A stretch of 16,031 nucleotides of DNA from Pirellulales bacterium. Lineage in GTDB: Bacteria > Planctomycetota > Planctomycetia > Pirellulales > Thermoguttaceae. The DNA lies in NCBI GenBank assembly GCA_030605745.1, contig JAUWHT010000328.1, positions 1-16,031 of the forward strand, read 5' to 3'. Below the pieces are notes generated by a model, which was not told where the DNA came from, did no database searches, and saw only the letters and a program-made list of their open reading frames with translations. Position 1 is the first letter of the stretch. The number at the start of each line of letters is the position of its first letter. The position numbers and the translations under genes are program-made. Positions 11,751 through 16,031 of this stretch are shown one piece after another.

Positions 11751-11836
11751 TGCCCGTTGGCCTTGCCAATCCGGGCCATCTGGGTTAGGTATGTATAAGG
11801 GCATTCGGCCGATCCGGAAGGTGGAGTGGAAATGCC

Positions 11837-12238
11837 ATGGCCGACGAAAAGACCAACAACGAACAAGAAACCAACGACCAGAAACGCATTCTGCTGGTCG
11901 ACGACGACCGCGAGATCGTCGAGTCGATGCAGGTTGCCCTGGAGGCCGGCGGCTACAAAATCCTGGTCGCCCGCGACGGCAACCAGGGCCTGGCAATGGC
12001 CGAGCGCGATGACCCCGACCTGGTGATCCTCGACATGATGATGCCCAAGCGGAGCGGTTTCCTGGTGCTGGAGAAACTCCGCCGCACGCGCCGCATACCG
12101 CTGCGGGTGATCATGATCACGGCCAACGAGGGCAGCCGTCACAAGGCATACGCCAAGATGCTCGGCGTAGACGACTACATCCGCAAGCCGTTCACCATGG
12201 ACCGGCTGATCGACAGCGTCGATCGCCTGTTGGCGTGA
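11837..12238 (+). CDS. Single-domain response regulator (CheY-like receiver)
   Basis: The 133-residue protein is a receiver domain alone, after a charged 16-residue N-terminal tail. It has the acidic cluster VDDD (21-24), phospho-acceptor Asp66 in VILDMMMP, Thr95 in VIMITAN, and Lys117 in IRKPF, so all key residues for phosphotransfer are present. It has no DNA-binding or enzyme output domain and therefore acts by protein contact or as a phosphorelay intermediate. No histidine kinase gene lies nearby, so its partner is unknown. GGTGGAG precedes the ATG at 11837 with slightly long spacing. Upstream lies a repeat-rich leader of about 180 bp after the ABC gene, so it is probably transcribed separately. 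Confidence 0.92.
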   Translation: MADEKTNNEQETNDQKRILLVDDDREIVESMQVALEAGGYKILVARDGNQGLAMAERDDPDLVILDMMMPKRSGFLVLEKLRRTRRIPLRVIMITANEGSRHKAYAKMLGVDDYIRKPFTMDRLIDSVDRLLA

Positions 12239-12649
12239 TGGGTGGGTAGTCTGTCTATTATGCGTAAGTCACGGTGGTTTGCTAGCACGGCCGGGGCCGA
12301 AGGTGAGCGATGCATGCCTCGTGCAGTGCAAAGATGCAAAGATGCCAAGACGCAAAGGATATCTGGTTCCTCCGGCTGAAGCGCGCGGTCGTGGAGTTTT
12401 GGCGGCAGGCCCGGGGGCGGGGATATTTGCCAAAACTCATCCCCGGCGCGCCGGGGCGTGAAACACATCAGTGGGAATTGTTGGGCCGGTGAAGCATACG
12501 TCCATAAGCACCAACAATTCACAAAACCCCGGGAAAACGCCACTTGCAGGTGAACGTACATTCGTTCCTGGCACCTACTTCTACTTCTTCGCAGATGAAG
12601 TCGCCGCGCTGGGCTTGGTAGTGCTTCTACCCGGTCTGTTCGTCCTCAA
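12239..12649. other. Intergenic region with structured repeats, no supported gene
   Basis: About 410 bp between the response regulator and the convergent PIN gene. It holds a run of CAAAGATGC/CAAGACGC-like short repeats (12329-12357), the inverted repeat and palindrome at 12394-12456, and an imperfect hairpin at 12547-12577 (AGGTGAACG...CGTTC...CACCT). Short frames of about 60 codons cross it, but none has a credible family, composition or ribosome-binding site. Confidence 0.55.
12394..12456. repeat. Inverted repeat and adjoining perfect palindrome
   Basis: GAGTTTTGGC (12394-12403) pairs perfectly with GCCAAAACTC (12429-12438) across a 25-nt GC-rich loop. It is followed at once by the 16-bp perfect palindrome CCCCGGCGCGCCGGGG (12441-12456). 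This compact two-hairpin structure could be a mobile palindromic element or a structured RNA. Confidence 0.75.
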
Positions 12650-13066
12650 TCAATAGGAATCAAGCAGCCGTTCGAAGCCCGCTTGCTCGAAGTGGTGATC
12701 CGTAGTAAATGCCCGCTGGATGCCACGTTCGCTCATCACGGCGAAACTGGCACAGTCAGTGACACCCCACTCCTTGTCGGGCCTTTGCCGGAATAGTTGC
12801 CAAGCCGACGCCTCAACGTCAGGCGTCACCTGGATGAGTTCGACCCTGGTTGAATTGCGGAACCGATCGTAAAGTTTCAACGCTAAAGGCCGCTGGTGGA
12901 TACGTGAAAGGCCATCACCCAGTTCAATGAGAACGAGTGAAGTTGTAACAAGGGGGACATCTGTAGCGATCAATTGTTGCCAGACAGATTCCGCGCGAAT
13001 GTGCCACTCGTCATCCGTGTTGACAACAGCAACGAGCCCAGACGTATCGAGAAAGACTGAACTCAC
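12650..13066 (-). CDS. PIN-domain ribonuclease toxin (VapC-like)
   Basis: The 138-residue protein has the PIN-domain acidic quartet: Asp7 in VFLDTSG, Glu48 in LVLIELGDG, Asp104 in GVTDCASF, and Asp123 in TTDHHF. These coordinate the metal for RNA cleavage in VapC-type toxins. The start is GTG at 13066, overlapping the antitoxin stop as GTGA (13063-13066), the translational coupling typical of toxin-antitoxin pairs. Length is normal. The assignment as toxin rests on the fold motifs and the antitoxin neighbour; the RNA target is unknown. Confidence 0.87.
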   Translation of the reverse strand: MSSVFLDTSGLVAVVNTDDEWHIRAESVWQQLIATDVPLVTTSLVLIELGDGLSRIHQRPLALKLYDRFRNSTRVELIQVTPDVEASAWQLFRQRPDKEWGVTDCASFAVMSERGIQRAFTTDHHFEQAGFERLLDSY

Positions 13067-13299
13067 GGCTCACGCCTACCAAAACGATAATCGTCGAAGT
13101 GCTTTGCTAGATCCGGAATCCCGGTAGCTGATCGAATTCCTTCGAGAGGATCAAGCTTACCTCGGTTTTCCCCACCGTCCTCCTTCGCCACGGTGACCGG
13201 CTGCAAGGTAACCTGAACGCGCTGGTGCTCGCCGAGGTCCAACTTCTCCAACGGTCTCAGGACGCCGTTTTCGTAAATGGCTTCAATCGCGCGAGGCAT
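13063..13299 (-). CDS. DUF104 (AF2212-like) family antitoxin
   Basis: A 78-residue protein starting MPRAIEAIYENGVLRPLEKL, followed by DLGEHQRVQVTL, the characteristic beta-hairpin of DUF104/AF2212-like antitoxins that pair with PIN toxins. The C-terminal half (LDPLEGIRSATGIPDL onward) would be the flexible toxin-binding tail. I choose ATG at 13297-13299, because GGAG lies 6 nt upstream and PRAIEAIYENG is the family start. A TTG four codons earlier is less likely. Its TGA stop overlaps the GTG start of the PIN gene. Upstream, 36 bp away on the same strand, is the broken DUF5678-like gene. Autoregulation by the complex is likely by analogy but no operator was identified. Confidence 0.83.
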   Translation of the reverse strand: MPRAIEAIYENGVLRPLEKLDLGEHQRVQVTLQPVTVAKEDGGENRGKLDPLEGIRSATGIPDLAKHFDDYRFGRREP

Positions 13300-13335
13300 C
13301 GAGTACTCCAATTCTTCAAGACCATCGTTGGCATG

Positions 13336-13534
13336 CTAATACACAAATGTCACGTCACGTTTCGGAATATAGACTATCACAGGACTGGCTATCCCCTGAT
13401 CTTTGGCCGCACCCATCACCTCTACAGGATCATCCCCCCCAAGCTGCCACCTCGTGATCGGTCAAGGACCGCAAAGCAACATACTTCCCATCATACTTAT
13501 CATCATCGTCGGCGACCAAAACCTGTTCAGCCAT
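13336..13534 (-). pseudogene. DUF5678-like small protein gene with a frameshift in a G7 run
   Basis: From ATG 13532-13534, with AGGAG 9 nt upstream, the frame reads MAEQVLVADDDDKYDGKYVA and on to EVAAWGG, then stops after 34 residues. Removing one G from the seven-G run (C7 at 13434-13440 on the plus strand) restores a 65-residue protein continuing AAWGDDPVEVMGAAKDQG and ending VIVYIPKRDVTFVY, with the TAG stop at 13336-13338. The repaired product matches the DUF5678 pattern (DGKYVAL, a WGDDP turn, PVIVYIPK near the end). The frameshift may be a sequencing error, a slippery phase-variable run or true decay. It is the first frame of a three-gene run with the antitoxin and PIN toxin. Function of the family is not known to me. 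Confidence 0.72.
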
Positions 13535-13629
13535 AGCTGCATACTCCTATTATTGATCAAACCACCCAATTATACATCGCTCGGCAAGATCAGGAAACCC
13601 CCGAGTCCCGAGCCCCGAATCCCTAGTCT

Positions 13630-14562
13630 CTACTTCTTCGGACTCCCCCCGGCCACGGTCAGCACCAGCGTGACCGGCGTGCCGCGCGGTGGGATTGCCT
13701 TGCTGTTGGCTTTGAACAGCAGTGCGTCGTTTGCCTGGCTGCTTTCGATGGGCAGGTCGAGCATGGCGGTGGCGAAGTTCGATACGCAGATGAAGTCGCC
13801 GCCCTCGGCCTGGTAGTGCTTTTGCCCGGTGTCCTCGTCCTCCCAGAAGCCGCTGCCGGCGAACACCCAAGGGTGGGCCATCGGCTTTTGGGTCTCGATG
13901 TCGAGTATCCAGTCTTGCGCCCGGGCGGTCTGGCGCTGGCCGTTATCGTCTTTCCAGGCGACTGTGACTTCGATTTCGGTGCCCTTTGCGGGTACATACT
14001 TGGGGTCGAACTGGACGGGATTGCCCACCTCAGCCCCTACCGCCAACAGCCCGGCGTGGACGGTGGCCGCCTTGACATCGACGCTGACGATGGCTTCGTG
14101 TTCCTTGGTGTCTTTCAGGCATGCGAACAACTCCAGCGGCACCCCGGTCTGGCAGATTTGCCCGACCATGACTACCCGCTTGTTGGCCGCGTCGAGCCAG
14201 ATGGGCTTGTCCGGGTCGAGCCTTTTGAGGCCTTCAGTATCATCGACCAGTGGTGGTCCGAGGTCGACCGGTTTGTCGGCTTGATCTTCTGCCGGCGGTT
14301 CGGGCGCGGGTTCGGGTTCAAGAGCCGGTCCGGTTGCCGGTTCGGGCTCTGGTTCGACGGCGGGTTCGGGCTCGGGCGCCGGTTCCGGTTCAGTGACCGT
14401 GACCGGTTCAGCTTCGGCCGCCGGTTCGGTTGCCGGCGGCGATGCGTCCTCGGTGGGCGGCTGGGGCTCGGACGGCCGACAGCCAGCGAAGATCACCACG
14501 GCCGCCAGCATCGCGGCAGCCCATACAAGGTGTCTGGCAACGGTCGATTGTCTCATAGTCAT
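13630..14562 (-). CDS. YdjY-domain lipoprotein with Pro/Glu-rich linker
   Basis: The 310-residue protein starts with a lipoprotein signal (hydrophobic LVWAAAMLAAVVIFAGC, lipid-attachment Cys28). Residues about 31-95 are a low-complexity linker of EPEPAPEPEPA-type repeats, then a folded domain from about 105 to the end. It contains PIWLDAANKRVVMVGQIC, PLELFACLKDTKEHEAIVSV, AGSGFWEDEDTGQKHYQAEGG and ATAMLDLPIESS, which fit the YdjY-type domain common in planctomycetes. It should sit at the membrane with the linker spanning the periplasm. Its molecular role is not established. The start is ATG 14562, with a second in-frame ATG two codons later. It has no same-strand neighbour close by. Confidence 0.82.
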   Translation of the reverse strand: MTMRQSTVARHLVWAAAMLAAVVIFAGCRPSEPQPPTEDASPPATEPAAEAEPVTVTEPEPAPEPEPAVEPEPEPATGPALEPEPAPEPPAEDQADKPVDLGPPLVDDTEGLKRLDPDKPIWLDAANKRVVMVGQICQTGVPLELFACLKDTKEHEAIVSVDVKAATVHAGLLAVGAEVGNPVQFDPKYVPAKGTEIEVTVAWKDDNGQRQTARAQDWILDIETQKPMAHPWVFAGSGFWEDEDTGQKHYQAEGGDFICVSNFATAMLDLPIESSQANDALLFKANSKAIPPRGTPVTLVLTVAGGSPKK

Positions 14563-14664
14563 TGACCTTTCCGTAGAATGTGGGAAACTGTGAATCCTTA
14601 GGATATCCGCTTTTGGTGGTATTATTCAATGGGGATATTGTCGCTATTGAGATACGCACTCGCC

Positions 14665-14772
14665 AATAGCCGGGGGACAACGTCCCGCGGGCGTGCTTCC
14701 GCGACGCGTTGCGTCCCGGCTATTGCTACGCGGGCGTGCCCCCGCGACGCGTTGCGTCCCGGCTATTGCTAC
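14665..14772. repeat. ATAGCCGGG-type repeat cluster with a 43-bp tandem duplication
   Basis: AATAGCCGGG at 14665 opens the cluster. Two 43-bp units, 14687-14729 and 14730-14772, then differ at only two bases; each reads GCGGGCGTGC, then CCGCGACGCGTTGCGTCCC, then GGCTATTGCTAC. The GACGCGTTGCGTCCCGGCTAT part is the reverse complement of the module at 10829 and 11596. The cluster ends 11 bp before the next start codon. Confidence 0.92.
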
Positions 14773-14783
14773 ACAGTATTGGC

Positions 14784-16031
14784 ATGAAACCAAAACGGCC
14801 GACTCCTATGGCCAAACTCTTGCCCGGCAAACCGCCGGCCCTGAACTGGGGCCTGTCTGATGGTCTCGATGCGGCACCCAGGCCGGCCTGGCTGGATCAA
14901 CTGCTTGCCGGGCAACAGTGGTCCGGTGCGGGATTGGAAAAGGACCTGTTCTCCTGGCTGGGCGAATCGTCGGTCCAGGCGGCCGGGCTGCGATATGCCC
15001 TGGAGGCGCTGGCCTGTGCCGAGGCCCTGCCCCGGTTGGCCGCGGTGCTCTCGCCCGAGGTGTGGCGGGCCCTGCTGGAGCATCTGCTCTCGGCGGTCGG
15101 CGACGCCCGGGCGATTGACTTGGAAGCCGACCCGTTGGTCCACCAACTTTTGGCCGGCGAGTTGGCCCTGACGTTGGCCCATCTTTTTCCGGAGATTGCA
15201 CCATGCCGGAAGCTTAAACCGGCGGCCCGGCGCGCACTCTCTTCCGGGCTGCTCAATCTGCTCGACGGCGAAGGATTGCCGCACGGCAGGCATCTTGCGC
15301 TGCTGCGTCCGCTGTTGGCGTGTTGGACCCGGTGCCGGGCGATCGGCGAGGAACTCAAGGGCGGATGCTGGTCCGCACCGACCGACGAGCAATACCAGTG
15401 GCTGGTGCGTCACGCCCTGCGGCTTATGCGTCACGACGGAACGCACGTGTTTTCCAACGGCTCGGCCGGTGATTTTGGCGCGGAATTGTTCGCGGCGGCC
15501 TTGCGGTTCGGCGGCGACGACGATGACCGTGACATCGCCAGGCTGATATTGCCCCCACGAAAGAAGACCGGCAAGAAGAAGGTCCGCCAACCATGCCTGC
15601 CCGAGGCGGCAACCCATTCGGAGTGGGCCGCGGTGACCGTGTTGCGGCCCGATTGGGCACGCTCCGGCGAGCGGCTGACAGTCGTGTATCCGGGCAAATC
15701 GCTGCGGATGGAGTTAGGCTGCGGCAAGGACGTGCTCTGGTCGGGGCCGTGGGAGTTGGACGTTCGCTTCAACGGCCGGCCGGCCACGCCCGATTCCGAC
15801 TGGGACGAGGTCTGTTGGGTTTCCGACGATGACGTGGATTACCTGGAGTTGGAGATCGAGCTGAGCGGTGGCTTGCGAGTGCAACGGCAGATGGTGCTTG
15901 CCCGGGATGATCGCTTCCTGCTGCTGGCCGACGCGGTGTTGGGCGAGCGGCCGGGTACGATCGAGTACCGGTGCTGCATGCCGCTTTGCCCTGGTGTGTC
16001 GTTCGAAGGCGAGCGTGAAACCCGTGAGGGT
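14784..16031 (+). CDS. Hypothetical protein, 3' end outside the window
   Basis: An unbroken frame of 416 codons runs from ATG 14784 to the window edge, so the gene is incomplete. Codon use is strongly GC3-biased, like the neighbouring genes, which supports real coding. ATG 14808 is an alternative start; neither has a clear Shine-Dalgarno. The first 230 residues are Leu/Ala-rich and helical (WLDQLLAGQQWSGAGLEKD, ALLEHLLSAVGDA). The stretch from about 270 is more beta-like (WAAVTVLRPDWARSGERL, LTVVYPGKSLRMELGCG, VDYLELEIELSGGLRVQRQM). The late beta-rich part distantly recalls heparinase-type C-terminal sandwiches, but I would not assign a function. No signal peptide is evident. Confidence 0.7.
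   Translation, partial: MKPKRPTPMAKLLPGKPPALNWGLSDGLDAAPRPAWLDQLLAGQQWSGAGLEKDLFSWLGESSVQAAGLRYALEALACAEALPRLAAVLSPEVWRALLEHLLSAVGDARAIDLEADPLVHQLLAGELALTLAHLFPEIAPCRKLKPAARRALSSGLLNLLDGEGLPHGRHLALLRPLLACWTRCRAIGEELKGGCWSAPTDEQYQWLVRHALRLMRHDGTHVFSNGSAGDFGAELFAAALRFGGDDDDRDIARLILPPRKKTGKKKVRQPCLPEAATHSEWAAVTVLRPDWARSGERLTVVYPGKSLRMELGCGKDVLWSGPWELDVRFNGRPATPDSDWDEVCWVSDDDVDYLELEIELSGGLRVQRQMVLARDDRFLLLADAVLGERPGTIEYRCCMPLCPGVSFEGERETREG

Noticed and set aside
12310..12492. 60-codon frame ending LPKLIPGAPGRETHQWELLGR
   Set aside because: It spans the inverted repeat and palindrome, has no ribosome-binding site and no recognisable family, so structure is the better explanation.

Overview
The window is about 16 kb of GC-rich bacterial chromosome with dense coding on both strands. 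Several features point to a planctomycete, most likely near the Pirellulales: ispE next to a zinc-ribbon-containing spoVG, a PurS-like/PurL fusion with a separate PurQ, a YdjY-domain lipoprotein with a Pro/Glu linker, and many short palindromic repeats between and inside genes. This assignment rests on recognised protein character and gene order, not on a database search.

Layout. (1) 1-397 holds a tandem 29-bp repeat array with an inverted copy, then a good sigma70-type promoter for ispE. (2) 398-2064 is ispE and spoVG on the plus strand, separated by a large imperfect inverted repeat. (3) 2083-3696 is an AT-richer accessory block: a palindromic repeat, a minimal nucleotidyltransferase whose expected HEPN partner seems decayed, and a free-standing HsdR_N-like nuclease with a C-terminal RAMA domain. 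(4) 3819-8603 on the minus strand carries tyrA, purL and purQ in transcription order: prephenate dehydrogenase and two subunits of FGAM synthase. (5) 8856-11579 on the plus strand carries aat, a signal-peptide and single-TM protein of unknown function, and an ABC transporter ATPase without an adjacent permease. (6) 11837-12238 is a single-domain response regulator. (7) 12650-13534 on the minus strand is a small cassette: a frameshifted DUF5678-like gene, a DUF104-type antitoxin and a PIN-domain toxin. (8) 13630-14562 (minus) is a YdjY-domain lipoprotein. (9) From 14784 a long open frame of unknown function runs off the right edge.

The most striking theme is repeat invasion of coding sequence. 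A 94-bp palindromic element lies in frame inside purL, adding about 31 codons. A second copy of the same length sits at the tyrA/purL junction, where it supplies the last codons and stop of tyrA. That copy is flanked by a 22-bp near-perfect duplication, from which an ancestral tyrA-purL overlap can be reconstructed. A different GC-rich hairpin repeat, the same family as the array at position 25, is inserted twice in frame in the ABC ATPase. A third repeat family brackets the ATPase gene and appears to provide its ribosome-binding region and its stop codon. This resembles the in-frame Rickettsia palindromic elements, here with two unrelated families in one short stretch.
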